DNA of 64,000 nucleotides, taken from assembly GCA_963678705.1 (NCBI GenBank), contig OY783203.1, positions 2,666,001 through 2,730,000 on the forward strand, written 5' to 3'. Below, in pieces: positions 35,676 to 49,729 of this stretch; position 1 is the first letter of the stretch; each line of letters opens with the position of its first letter. The position numbers were made by a program, and so were the translations under genes. A model generated the notes under the pieces. The model ran no database searches, was not told where the DNA came from, and saw only the letters and a program-made list of their open reading frames with translations. This DNA is from Panorpa germanica. Its lineage: Eukaryota > Arthropoda > Insecta > Mecoptera > Panorpidae.

Positions 35676-36915
35676 TTATAATAGGTAGATAGCAAGGAAT
35701 ACAAACATTAAAATAAAAGAATCTACCTAATAATAGTTGATTCAAGAAATGTACACTAATTCTCTAAGAGCAACTGTTTTCTTAATACAAGGGGTTCTGC
35801 TAACCCCGTCTCTGTTGTGGTTGAAGACTAATACCGGATATTCCTTCAATGCCTATTCCTACATCCACACATGGTGCATATCTGCTTTACGCGTCGTTGG
35901 TCCAAGAACGGATGAACATGGTCAATAAGATCCAATGAGATCCAATGAGGCGCTGATTCCAAAAACAGATTTATGTATTTCTTGGATGGAATTAATTTTA
36001 TATAGTGGTATGAATATTATATATATGTATTCCTACATATATTTATATATATATCCAGGTTAAGTGTTATTATTATTGCATTACCTTCACTCTATTGGAT
36101 AAAATCCATTAACAGATTTGAATTATTTCGCATGTATAACAACCTATGACTCGCGTACATTGTTTTCGAATTTATATTTTATAGTTATGTAGTTTAGTAC
36201 AGTGTTTGGTTTTAGTGTAATATAAAACAATGTATAAAAGTACACTGCAAGATAAAATTGGTCGAAAAATTGCTGTAGATGCCTTTTTCTTAGCCTAAGG
36301 TTGCAGTTCCAATATGAGTTCAGCCTTAGGTAGAGTCTTCAGTGTGTTTATATTTAATGTTACAGATGAATAAATAAATATATATATATTAAATTTATAA
36401 TTGGAATTACTTTGAAAGGATATTTGTAAAGAAGCAAAGCCGTTGGTAGCACATACATTATTAAAATATTATGATCAATTATTTAATAAAAGTAATCCTT
36501 TTTATAAATTACTGGCGTATAAAAAAAGGTTCAAAATGCACAATAAGCTCGTCCTATGGTTCTGCGCTTCTCTTCCCCTCTATAAAGCTCATATTATTTG
36601 TCACAAAAACTTCACCACTGAAAAAATGTAGGTCGTATACCGCTACATAGGAAAAATAAAATAACGTTATTCATAATGAAAAATGATCAACAAAATTAAA
36701 TATGTTAGAGATAAAAAATTGTTTAGTAAACATCAAAATAACCCAACGAGCTTTAAGATTATTGAGCTTAACCGTCCACCACGTCAATCCCCGTTCTCCT
36801 TGCTCCCCGTTTACCATTCACCTCCCTATTCTGTTGCTTTGTGTATATTTCTCATCTCGTTAAGCTTCATCGGCCTAGAAGCACATCACCATCATTACAA
36901 ACAGGCGGAAACGGT

Positions 36916-36971
36916 CGCCTAAACCGCTGTAAACCGTCTAAACCGTTTTAAACCGCCTAACCGTCTAAACC
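36916..36971. repeat. Degenerate ~10-bp minisatellite (CGYCTAAAC unit)
   Basis: Six diverged copies alternate CGCCTAAAC, CGCTGTAAAC, CGTCTAAAC and CGTTTTAAAC. Confidence 0.75.
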
Positions 36972-37302
36972 TCACGGCTAAGTTAATGGAGTATTTATAT
37001 CGCACCTCAAAGTTTCTGGTAAATTTAAATTGTTTTTTAGTACGTTTACTATAACATATAACGTATAACATATAATGTATTACAATATTACATGAAGTTC
37101 TTAGTTTAACAAGTTGTAATACGAGTACAAGTATGTTAAATCATACGAGTAGTGTCTAAAGATGCGAAGGTAAAGATTATAAACATACATAGGTAAACAC
37201 AGGGTGTTAAGTACATCGACGTGTCAAAGTTTTCGAAATATCGAACGTTGTTTTATTTAAAAATAGATGTTGTTTGAATCGCGTAACTAAATCAATTTTA
37301 GG

Positions 37303-37337
37303 ACTCAGCATCGAAATTAGGCCGACGTTAAATACAC
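37303..37337. repeat. Dispersed motif B, copy 1
   Basis: GACTCAGCATCGAAATTAGG followed by CCGACGTTAAATA is nearly identical to 63344-63376, with two differences over 33 bp. The flanking sequence does not match. Confidence 0.65.
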
Positions 37338-38564
37338 AAAAATATTCAAACATTACTTTCTTATCATTACAATTGACGTATTTACCGAAATGGTATTAAC
37401 TTTGCTAGTGCCTGCATTTTAGATAAAAACAGTATCAAAAATACTCATACAATGAACGAAAGACTCTTAATTTTATTTTGAATAACTTATAAGCATGCTT
37501 ACACTTGGTAGAGACACTAGCGCAGACACAGGAGGACACAGACACAGACACAGGTAAAATAAGGTACAAGACATGTATATATAATATAAGTATTTTATAT
37601 CAAGTTCGGCTTTGTGGGTACCGTATACCATATAACGTATAACGTATACAGTGTACCGAGTATATTGGATATTCTGTTATTTATTTATAGTCATATTTTA
37701 ATAACAGACCACCAGCAGATTTTTTGCGGTATGAACAACAAGATAGATTGGATAAGAACACGGTACAATCTGATTTATTTTCTCCAAAATATATTGGTAT
37801 AATCAGTACATTTTCTCTTATATTTTGTAGACTATTTAAAATAACTTTTCTGATCTTAAATACGAGACACTGGACAGAAAAAAGTCATTTACACAAAATA
37901 ACGGCAATAATTCATATCATTCCAAATATTTTCAATTAAATTAGGATTTTAAATTATAATATTAGCGAACGATGACTGAGAGCATTAAGAAGTTGTACTA
38001 TATTTTAATTAGATGTGAGTGTTGTTTTGTTCGCTTTATTTTCACATGTCGACACCTTAAAATGTACCAGCATCAGTAAAATATCATGAATGATAAGGAC
38101 TAATATCGAAACCGACTTAACATTGACATTCTTGTAAATGAGTATTATGGATTAATTCGATAATATTTTGTTATATAGATGTAGATTTTCAATAATTTGC
38201 GAAAAACGAGTTTTTGACAATTTCTGTCTCTGCCAACATTGTTGTTTGTTAACTGTACATTTTAGACCTGAGAGACTTAAATCGCGTGATGTCATATAAC
38301 GCGTGAATTCACCTTCAACTAACGTAAGTACCTCGACTCGCGCGTGAATCGCTCGTTGTGAACACGGGGGTTACTTATCAATAAAATAAGAAAATTTATC
38401 TACACTAGCTAGAATTTTAACTTAAAACTGTCGAACAAATAATTACTAAAAGTTCAAATTTCATTTTAGACTCAAAAGTGATTACCTTTTGCAATCTGCA
38501 ATTTCACGTCATAAATATCTGTGAAATTGTTAGTCGCCGCGTTGCCGTGTGTGAACATGAGATG

Positions 38565-38584
38565 TGCGCAGTGCACACTGCGCA
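38565..38584. promoter_or_regulatory. TGCGCAGTG hairpin/palindrome
   Basis: TGCGCAGTGCACACTGCGCA forms a 9-bp stem with a 2-base loop inside a small GC-rich patch. TGCGCA half-sites resemble those bound by NRF1-type factors. The function is speculative. Confidence 0.3.
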
Positions 38585-41500
38585 TGAGAAACAAGTTTTG
38601 GTATTTTACCATTTGACTTACATGCATCTACAATCAACATAACCAACATATTACGAATGCACTTTTGATATATATGTTTACGTTTTAATATTAAAATAAA
38701 TTTATTATATTAAATAAATATTATAAATATAATTGATGATTGACGTCATAGAATTTGCATCTGTGATCACACTAAAACTGTGTGTATCTGTGATACACTT
38801 TGTAAAACCCCTTATCCCTGTATTACATCCACCATTTTGAATATAAAACAATTATCTTAGGTTTTGTATTCTATAACCCTCAATCCCCCAGAAAACGATT
38901 CTCATCATATAAGAACAACATTTTACTGTTAAGTAAAATATATAAAATACATTAAATAAATAAATACATCATAAAGCTCAAATTGATTCAATCTTAAAGT
39001 GCACTACGAGCTCTCGCGGTTTATTTTGTAGAGATCTCGTACCCGTTATTTCATAATTAGCCTGCAAACTGGAAAGGCAGAGTTTATTATTCCTACAAAA
39101 ACATAAAGAGAAAACAAGAGGATATATTGTAATAAATGTTATGAAATTATAAAAATTGGTGGAGTTAACTTGTTGCATTTCGTTCAAAAATATCATTTTT
39201 TGCTTCCTTTACATTTTACTGAATTATAAAATATTGCTACAGTAATAATAACATAATACATAGATTAACAGATATACTTACATTTTATAGATAAGTTCGA
39301 AATATCGAGGTTTACCATGACTTGATCATTCGATACGTAGATGTAAAAATAACATAGGAGATATAGGCAAATGCAAGGGGAATAGAAAATCTACGATTTA
39401 TCAAGAAATTTGATAATATCGCGGTTTGATATATTGAGGTTGCATTGCAGTTATATTTTGGTGAATTAATTATTAATTTTAAACATATAATTCTAAAATT
39501 GTTTATATACTCATAATTTGTATTTAACTTAAAATGAAATTATCTATTCGAAAACACAATTGGCTTTTCACGTTACATTACTAATGGACTGGACTGAAAA
39601 CTGTCATTGATAGAGCAATAGAATTATCCTGAAACTGCATTTAAGTGCAAAAACGAATCCACATTTTATAGAAGACAGATCAAATTAAAAGTGAAACTGC
39701 AAATTCAATAAAAAAAATGCAAAATGAATGTAACTATTATTAGAGTAGAAAATACTTCACTGCACTGTGGAATGTGTCTTCCACATAACTGTTAAATTAA
39801 TTACGAGTATGACATGGAAGTAGAATATAAATTTATCTATCCCATCGATCATCGTATCCTACTAGAATGAAGTGCTCATGCATTTGTACGAGTATAATTG
39901 ATACCCTTATAGAAAATACCTGCTTCAAATATAACAACAGTCGTTTTATTATTTTGAATTTAGATTCCTAATGGGTTGCGAATGATAACACCACATAGAG
40001 CACGAATACGACATTTCTACACTCATTTGAGATAGTTATTTAATTTTGTGTGTGCTTGTAGTTTGTATTAGAATGTCCGGTATTTCTGCCCCATGGAATA
40101 GGAATGTGTGTACATTAAGTATTCTTAAAACAAGAAGCCCCTTTAACCGTTTTACAATATACTAAAAATCATTAAAATTATTATTAAGTTTCACAAGTGT
40201 TTAAATTTAAACCCCATTGGTTGCAGATTGTGCACTTCTCGACAATGCCTTCCTATCATAATTTTCATCACATTTCCCTCCCCTCTCACTAATATAATCT
40301 CTCCGTCTCCCACTATCTCCTTCTATTCTCCTTCATAGGTCGCTTTATGCTCCCGTAAACACATTTTTCACATTATAACTCGACGGTTTAACCCCTAGGT
40401 TTTAATATTGATTTGAGATGATTAAAGGATTTTACCGCGCCTTTGGCCACGCTTTTTAATTATTCAACCGAATAACGATTAATAATCGCTGCTACTTTTA
40501 CCCTATATCAGAGATTTAATATTGTTGCTACTGTATATTTAATGATACTCGGTTGTAGGTTGTAGGTTGTAGGACGCATTATGAATAGACAGTTCATGAG
40601 TATATTCGTGTTTACGGATCTCTCTTTGGATCATAGTATCATAGGAAACGAAATTGACGTGGCAAAGCCGCTTAGCTGCATCGAGCGTCCACGTTACACC
40701 GTCAACAAGGGGTCAAGGGGGCAAGGACACGAGGACGAAAGAATACCAGCGTACTAGCGTACCAGCGCGACGGGTTTATCGCAATGTTCTATTAGGACAC
40801 CAAGTGCCCAAGTTTCTGCTTATCTGGCATCTCATTTGTTCCGGATTTCGTTATGAAAAATAAACAGTTAAAATTTAAAAAGTTTCATTGTAACAATAAA
40901 AATTTACTGCAAATTCGATGCAGATACAAAAACACATCCACTTTACATAATCCAATCGAAATCATACTTAGCGCCAGAATTTTATATTTGAGGTAGACTT
41001 TTTTTGCCAAAAATAGATCCATATACAAAAGTATATAACATGCTCTATGTGCTAAACTGTATTATTGATGTGGTGTAGTTGAGAAATTAAATAGTATTGA
41101 AATAATGGAAATTGAAGTAACATAGTAGTTTCGAAATAATATTTTATAACAAATAAAATATCAATATACTATTTCATATTCTCAGTATATGAACGATTGA
41201 TTTTGAAGTAAATAAATTTGAAAAGGGATTTTTAAAAAAAAATATTTTTACTGTTTGTGATAATGAATTTATTTGGATTATTAAAAAAATATAATAATAG
41301 TTAAATACAATTACTCATGGTATGACAACAAGCTTTGTCCAATATTGATAAATATCCAGCATTAACAGCAATCTATTCTTTTGTCTTCTATTATTGTATT
41401 GTTATTTAATCTAACTCGTAGCCCGTGTAAATACTAAACTAATTTAGCAAAGTATACCATTAAATATATTTACGTAATTCTCACTACGACAAAAAGATAA

Positions 41501-44500
41501 ATAGTAAACAACTGCCGTGTAAAGTAATTATATTACCGATAATAATAGGACAGCTATATAATAATAACATATCCTGCAGCCTACAAGGGTTTAATCCCCT
41601 TTTGGTTCAGCTTTTAATTGATGCATGTCCATAGTTAGTATATTAATATTTTATATTTTTTGTGCTGGTATTTTAAAAACAGTTAATGAATAAACTTATT
41701 ATAAAAATCATATGGATTTATCAATAGTGCCGCATAACACAAAACGAATGACTGATTGGATAAGGACTTTTCCATTTTTATACAAACTGCATGTTTTTTA
41801 TTTTCAGCCACATGGGATTAAAGTTTTAATCCTCCAATTAAATAGTAATTAATGTATTAGCATTTGTACATACAAGGGTCAAATCCGTATAAATCCCCGG
41901 CTGACTAATTAGATAGCCCTTTTATTATCGATTTTATCATCAAAAATGAAAATATTTATTTTATCGCTCAAAATTCTATAATATTATTTCTTATGTGAAA
42001 TGATCTCCTTTTTTTCTCTCACATCAATTTCGGCAGGACTAATTTAATTAAGTTTATGTCACCTGCTTGATGGTTTGAAGTAGAAGTTAACTTATAAAGT
42101 GAAACATGTCTTTCAAAGACAATATCTTTTGTAAATTAGATGGCGTACGTAATTGATGGCGATAAATCATTTGTGTTGGAAAAGATATTACGCCATATGT
42201 TAATTTCAATAGGTGCGAGTATGTTCAAACGAAGGATCTCTAATACTACACTTTTGTAAAATGATAATCTATTGGTTTATTATAGTTGCATTCAGAAGTC
42301 ATAAGCGCTGCTTTAAACCTTAGACCAGCAGAGACTAGTCACACCTGGGTTATTTTTCAATGACAAAAAAATGCAATGTCTGCAGATGTCAACGCAGGTG
42401 ACCCTCAGATTAACGTACGTTAAGATTTGTAGCAATATATCATCTCTGATTGATTTATATCCAATGATAATTCTACTTCTTGTTTCCGTTGTTTTTTCCT
42501 AATCCTAATTAAGAAATTATTTTCTTTAAAGTTTTAATTTTAAGTACAAAATATTCTTACTATATGCACATGTGATCACAAAACTGCTCCTTGCCTTAAT
42601 AATTATCATAATCTGCAGACTTTCATCCGTGAATGCATTCGCACAAGATAAACTGTAAATTTTATGTAACTTTTAGGAAAATAAGTTATTTGTTTCAGTA
42701 AAATATGTTTTAGATTAAAATGCATGAGTGATGATAGGATACAAACATGTTGTCTTCATTAGAGGAATATTAAAGCAGATGCGAACAAAAAGTTATTTCA
42801 TTTCATTCTATGTTTTAAAGATTATCTATCATATGCACATGTTGTGTATGTATGTATAAATAATAGAATCTGGTGCCTGTCTGCTCTGGTCTCTGGTCTC
42901 TGGTCCAGGCTAGTAAGAGAGAATTTGATATTTCTCAATACTGACCATTAACCATTAAACTAGGATGCTAGGTTATTCGAAACAAAAACAAACGATACAC
43001 AAATGAGAGATTCGGTTGTAAAATGACTCATTTTGTTAAAAAAAAACATTTGCGTTGTACCAGGTTTATTTGCTCTGTAGTTTACGATCTAACGTCATAG
43101 TTTATACTACATACTCGCGTACTACTATTTATAATTTATACTACTGTTTAAAAAAGCACTATTTACAAGAAACGCTTTTAATTGTAAAAATAATTTAGTT
43201 TGTCTGGTTTTATTATTTCATTCTCGAGCACTACCGTAACTAGTTGTGCCAGCGTACATAACGACTGAGTAAGGTATACTCATGTTTCGTTGCCCTAGGC
43301 CCTTATACCAACTTGTAACTATGTAGGGTGAAACGAATGTTATTTCAAAATGAAATTATCATTTATCGTTTAGACGTTATTAAATGCAATTCGAAATACG
43401 ATTATGTTAAAAATTATATATGTAGTAACACTATATTAGCTTATCTCACTACAGTACAGGTCCAGGCTGGAACCGAATAACGCAGTATACTATTAAATTA
43501 GTTGTGCATCATAGTTTCGTGACTGAAATTTTTCCGGCGAAACAAAAAGCAACTCTAATGCGAACGAAGGCTACGGTATACTGATTTGTTTACAGAAGCG
43601 AGAGACACTGCATTAGAAAGAGAAGGCTTCACGATAAACAGCTGTCGCTGGCGTTTGACACATACACACTTCTTCTGTAGTCGCGTCAGTCACGTTATTT
43701 AATAATCGCACCTCATATAAAAATAGAAATAAATGACAAACAATTCCTTTCAAGTACATTACCGAATTTAGCTAAAATACCCTTTTATATAAGTAGCATC
43801 TTCTATATTTAATACAGAATACAGTGAGTGCATAATTCAATTAAATATATCATTCATGTAAAAGTAATGAAATAAATATAATTCAAATTAAATGACCTAG
43901 AAACTAAAATGATAAAAATATGTTTTTATTCTCATTCTAAAACCTAAAAGCGTCACTTTCAAGACCAGGACTATTATTGCATAACGACAATACAAAACGA
44001 CGCCCGTTTTGGTATCAAAGGGAGGAGGGGTGGGGGAGGGGGAGCTGGAGTTGTATTATAAATCACATGATAGTAGTATATATATTCCTTTTCTTTGTCA
44101 TTACAGCTTACTCGTCGTATGGAACAACCGTAGTGTGAAACCCCAGTCAGTTTCACGAACGCTTTGTTCAAATTTTATTACAGCTTCTTCTTGTTTAGAT
44201 AGACGATCTTAATTGTTGAATATTTGACGTTATATTTTTCTGCAAGTAATATTGGAATATATGTCAATTGTTAATTACGTATTTGTGTAGAACAATTAAT
44301 AGAATATACATTTAGGTTAGGCATTCGCTGCGAAAAAACACTGCGTGGAAATAAACCCGCGCGCAGATATTTACGCGCGAATTTTAAATCACCAATGCGT
44401 CGCGTGCTTGATTTATATGTATGAAAGAATTTCTGTTAAAGTACCGTGCTGTGTTTTTTCACAGTATGGGCATAGTCTAAAACAAGTCTCAGCTAAATAC

Positions 44501-44504
44501 GGTT

Positions 44505-44531
44505 AGGCCCTCCGCACACGAGTCGACTGAT
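44505..44531. repeat. Dispersed motif C, copy 1
   Basis: TAGGCCCTCCGCACACGAG followed by TCGACTGATTGCAAA recurs at 56323 with a few changes. It looks like the end of a MITE, but no inverted partner is seen nearby. Confidence 0.5.
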
Positions 44532-45560
44532 TGCAAATTAGTCGAGCCGAGTTTCGTGTCTACCCTAAAAGCAAGGTAGTATCGGTGCTGATTTTTAGGC
44601 ACGGCTTATTGTAGCCAAATTACGTATAGAAAAGAATCAGTTTTCTGAAAAAATTAAAAAAGAATTACGCTTGTTGTTCCGGGTGAATTAAATTGGTATT
44701 GAGGATAAAATTATCACTATCTAAAACGAGTCTTACTCTAACAATCTTAATCTTACTCTAACAATATCTCACATGATATGAACACAGTGATCCACACTGC
44801 TTGGTATGTTGCGGAAATACCTGGAAACACTTTGCAGGTGAAACCAAGACTAAACACTAAACACTGAACACCAAACACCACACACTCAACAAAAACGCTA
44901 GATCCTGAGAACGAATAGTCATATGAACGAAAGTATTTGGGTCGATAATATTATGTTAACTTACACGGTCATTAGAAAAAAAATTCTGTTTTGATTTTCA
45001 TCAGAAATAACTGGTGGTAATTTACAAAAATCACGCAACAAGGGTATTAGAATTATTATTTTTTTATTTTGTAACGCATTGTATGAAATATACATTTACG
45101 CATGGGTGCACGCAGATACGAAGCTACTGTTTGAGGGGGAGGGAGTAGAGGGTTGAGGGTAACGAGTAGCGACTAGACCACACTGTACATAACACTGCAT
45201 AGTATAAGTATACTTGTATACCACTCGTATCTAATGCATAATCATTGCGTGTGTTGTAATCGTATCAAAACAATATGATTATTATATTTAATAGAATTTT
45301 GAAAATATTAACAAAAAGCAAAATATAAATTAGAATTATGAATTTAACAATATTTTTCTTTTTTTTACATTTTTTTACATTTTTACGCCTATCAATTAAT
45401 ATTGTTTATATAGAATTTGTTTTTTGTTGTTTTGTGTTTTTGCACACAATGTAATACATTCCATTCCATTACTGAAACACGCAAAAATATGTTTTTTTTG
45501 CATGATGATTTACAAAAATAGATTTTAATGTTACTATGTCGTAATATCCTAGTATCGCGC

Positions 45561-45578
45561 ATATTCGATATCGAATAT
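45561..45578. repeat. 18-bp perfect palindrome
   Basis: ATATTCGATATCGAATAT reads the same on both strands. It may be chance or a binding site for a dimeric protein. Confidence 0.6.
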
Positions 45579-48500
45579 TAGTTGTTCTTGTTTCCTCTAA
45601 TTAAAATAACAATTAACAAGTGATAAATTGGGCGTTTGACTTTCGTATGTATGTTAGTTAAACCAAACCCAGAAAATATAGCGCTTGTCTTAGAATCTAA
45701 CCTAAAGACATAGCCTTCTTGCGTCATGCATTGTTTTGATTTGGTTTGACGTGTCCGGTTCATTTATATAATGACAATACAATATTGATTTAGCTACGTG
45801 TTGTACAAAACGTTTACTAATATTTTATTCATACTTCTTTACTAAATAATCTTCTTGAAACCTGGACAACACCTGCTTTTTGTGGGTTTTAAATGCATGC
45901 ATACATATATATATAGGTGCTCATAAAGTATGTACGTACATTGTACATAGTCGTTTATATAGTAAAGTAAGACTGCCTGACTGCATTTCGAACATTAGAG
46001 AAAGTCAACACTGAGGTTTAATATGCGGACGATCGTGTGTAAGTCTGTCTGTTGGTTTCTCTGCTCGGACCCGTTCTATACGTTCTGTACCTTCAGTATG
46101 TTCTCTGTCGGATTTAGCATCGTTCAATTTGAACGGATATGAATGCATATCGAATGTACTCGAATACTTACGAGTATATACAGCATAGTGCATTTGTACG
46201 ATGTATATCTATAGATATGCATATACATACATGTGGCTACGGTTACAGTGTAATAAATTTGCATGTTTATGGAAGACTTCTATCATTTCTTCTTTTGGGG
46301 TATATTAATTTGCTCGTCAGATTCCATCTCAAGCTAAGTCCGCATCATAAAGTTTTTTTTTTTTTTTTTAATATTTTTTAACGTTATTAAAACTAAAAAT
46401 GCTACAAATTTTGTAACGAATTCTACAGCAAACATTCGCAGTTACGTATGCACTGTGTCTCAACGAAAATGAAATTGTTTGCAAACTTGTTATGCGATCT
46501 AAAAGTTGATACAATTTATTTTTTCTAAAATGAAATATTTTTGCATTTTTTAGTTAAAATCATATAGATCTTATACAAGAACAATGCATATAAGACACTT
46601 TTATCTTTGCGTAAAACTAGTAGCTAATAATTCGGGTTTTATCAATAAACCTATTTCATTTCTATTTTAATAATTGAAATTCATTTTAAATGCAACTTAT
46701 ATCATCTTTGATATGTATCATTCTTTTTTAGTAAGACCTTTGTAAATGGTGCTTTGCCGACAATAGGATCTATTATTCACAATTATTTTCGCTAAATTAT
46801 ATAAAAATGTACAAAATTACATACAGAAATGTAATAATGCCCTAACCTGCAGGCTATTACTCGTAGTTGTACATTACGTATAACCTCCTATAATAACGCT
46901 TTGTTTGTACTTTTATTGTTATTGTATTATTTTCGGTGTAATGCTTGAACACTTCTGTTGAACTGTAGTCTGTACATCTGCTTTACAAACTTTCCACACA
47001 CTTTCCTATTAATGTTTTATATTATTCTACAAATGCTTTAAATAAATTGAAATATTAAGTAGCATCGTAAAATTAAATCATTTCAAACATTACGTAAATT
47101 GCATTAACAAAACCCCGTTGCTTTTTCCGGCCTCCGGTAAATAAATTGAAAATATTCTCCTTTTAAAATACCGTCGTGAGCATACCATACCTTATCCCTT
47201 ACCGACATACCCATACTGTTCCATACCCATCTTCTCAGTACGAGTTGTGACGAGATCTGTGATTTTAAATTCTCTTCATTTTTCTAACATATTTCTATAC
47301 CATTTTTATTTACTTTAAATATTTCAGTAGAATTTTTACCAAGTCTGAAAGGTTTTCATTTTCATGCCTTAAAATTGTGAATCCTTCCAACATCAAACAG
47401 TTTGTGCAAGATATGCGAAAGGAAATGCTCGTACTTCGTCATTTAATTTAAAATGTTCAATTAATTGTGCGGATCAAGATTAAATTAAAAATAATTCAAT
47501 AAAAAATTAAATGTATTTCTCAGTTTAATTATATTTATCTCAAAATGTTTAAGATTTCTGTAAATATCAATTGTGATTTATAGTCAAGTATTGAATAAAC
47601 AACCTCTTGCGTTTTAGCTCTTAACTATTTTACTAATTGCAATTATTTAAATTAAACAATAATAATTTGAGGTTAGTTTGAACTGTCAACTTCTCCTCTA
47701 GCGGTTATTCGACAAACTAAATACCGGTTCATAAATTGTTTGTGACGACTACGTTTTCTCTATTCATATGTTTTATGTTTATGTGGCTTTGTATATTGTT
47801 GTAAATCAAAGTTAGTATTGTCCAAATAAGTATCTGCAGTCTTCTCGTACGTGCAAAAGATTGTTTTAAACTTAGATTAGCTATCAGATTTAATAACAAG
47901 CATTACACTAAGTCTATATAAGATCAAGCTTTACTTTGCCTTACCGGAACGGGGCTATGGGATTAGAGACGTAAGGGGTACTTCTTAGTCCGCACCATCT
48001 AACTAACAAGTCATTTGAGGTCTCTAGAAAGTTGTCCGACCTGGAATATCGGAATACCGCACAGGCACAGCACAGGCACTGGCATAGGCATAGGCAGAAA
48101 CACAGCGTACCGTTCGATTGCAAACATCTGGTTGAGCATTGCAAATTCTCAAGGCTAATGGGTGTATAATAGAATTCAAAGATGACGTTTGAGGTTGAAC
48201 GTAAAGTGCGATTATAATTATAAATATTTGGTATGAAGTATGGTGGTATGACACAAATTGCAAATTTGATCGTTATTGTTATCGCATTAATCAGAGATTT
48301 TGTAACACAGAAATAATGTGACAGTTGTAACATATACAATGAAATGACTATTGTATTAAAGTTGTCTTATTTATAAAATTTTAAGAAGTTGCTGAAATGA
48401 AATTGTTTTTAATTCCATTAATGCAGTTATACAGTTTCATGCTTGCTAGTAGCTTAGTAGTATCTACAATGGGTATCGATACTTTACAAAACTATTGTTT

Positions 48501-49607
48501 TATGATATATTTTTATAATTGGTGTGATATAACGTTGATATCTGCAAAAAACAGAGTTTCTATTAACATTATATTCAAATAACTTAGAATAGGGAAGAAT
48601 AGGCACAAGTTTTCCCCTTGCAACCACAACCGCAAATCTGACAAACAATTTCAATGATCAATCCCGTTAAATCCTTTACACGTTTATATTTCAATTAAAA
48701 CAGGAGGGGTTGTGTTCATTTTTGCTTTATTCATACTTCTTAATGGAAAAGTAAAGAATTGCACCAAACTCGACGACGTGGCGGGACTACAAGAGATAGA
48801 GAATAAAGCTCCATTACTTGTACACCAACCTAGCACTAAAACCTTGTGGAGAGGAAGGAGAATCCCGGCGAAGGGGTATACTAACACCAACGCAAAGCAT
48901 GCTAACCCCATCCCACGTAGAGTAGTGTCAAGTGACACCTGCCGGAGAATCCCGGAGATTATTGTGACCCCTGCTGGTCGATTCTCCTGAACAGTGAAAC
49001 AGTGAACCCTATCAACCCCGTTCAACTGTTCAGGACCAAGACCAAGACCAAAGACCTCATGAAACAAAAAACGACCGAGAAAATTAAACACTTTACAAAC
49101 GGCCTAAAAGATACTGTAATGGTGTACACCTCACTCCAAATTATGCTTATGGTTATTGCCACTTTGTTTTCACTGTCCTACGCCGTAATTGAACCATTCA
49201 GGCATTCAGCGTATGAATGGAGGAACTACTTATGCTTGGGAACATATGGTCTTACTTTTACGACTACTAGATATGTATATATATATCTATTCATACTCCT
49301 ATGTATATATCAGTATATGGATGTATATATTTTATTTTAAAGTTATTTGTTTATGTTTTAACCGAAATATATAAACATGATTTGTGGGGGATATACCACA
49401 GAAGTATACTGATGTACGAGTACATGACATGAAATGGTTTATTTAAAAGATGTTCCAGGGAAATTATAAAAAAGGATTTCGGTTGAAAGGAAAAGTAAAT
49501 ACTTTATTTTCTCACACACAAAATGAAACCGACTGAATCTAAACCCTCGTGTTATCGTTGAAGATACTCTAACATTAAGCATTTATACTTCGAGCATGCA
49601 ATTACAT

Positions 49608-49724
49608 AAATGCAGGCACGTACCGAGGATGGGGTAGATGGGGCCCACCTAGTAGGCTAGAAGATACCATTGATTTCATGCAGGAGCTAAACAAGCTCTC
49701 TATATTTAGTACGCCACTGCATTT
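49608..49724. mobile_element. Short MITE-like element
   Basis: AAATGCAGGCACGTAC at the left and GTACGCCACTGCATTT at the right are inverted with 13 of 16 matches. CAGTGGCGTAC-type ends are common on DNA transposons. No target duplication is clear. Confidence 0.45.
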
Positions 49725-49729
49725 ACGTA

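Larger units (their letters stand above)
35680..49600. other. Long AT-rich non-coding stretch
   Basis: In 13.9 kb I find no gene. It contains an AAACCG minisatellite (36916-36971), a short dispersed motif (37303-37337), a GC-rich hairpin (38565-38584), a second dispersed motif (44505-44531), a perfect palindrome (45561-45578), a poly(T) tract at 46352-46369, and a moderately GC-rich block at 48740-49060 that is open on both strands but shows no motif. Confidence 0.55.

Noticed and set aside
43518..43694. CGTGACTGA / TCAGTCACG inverted pair
   Set aside because: Only 9 bp pair, the interior shows no arms, and there is no target duplication.
48684..49340. Overlapping open frames of 92 to 135 codons on both strands
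   Set aside because: The block is moderately GC-rich, so stops are rare on both strands. None of the products has a recognisable domain. It could be a transposon fragment, but I cannot support a gene.
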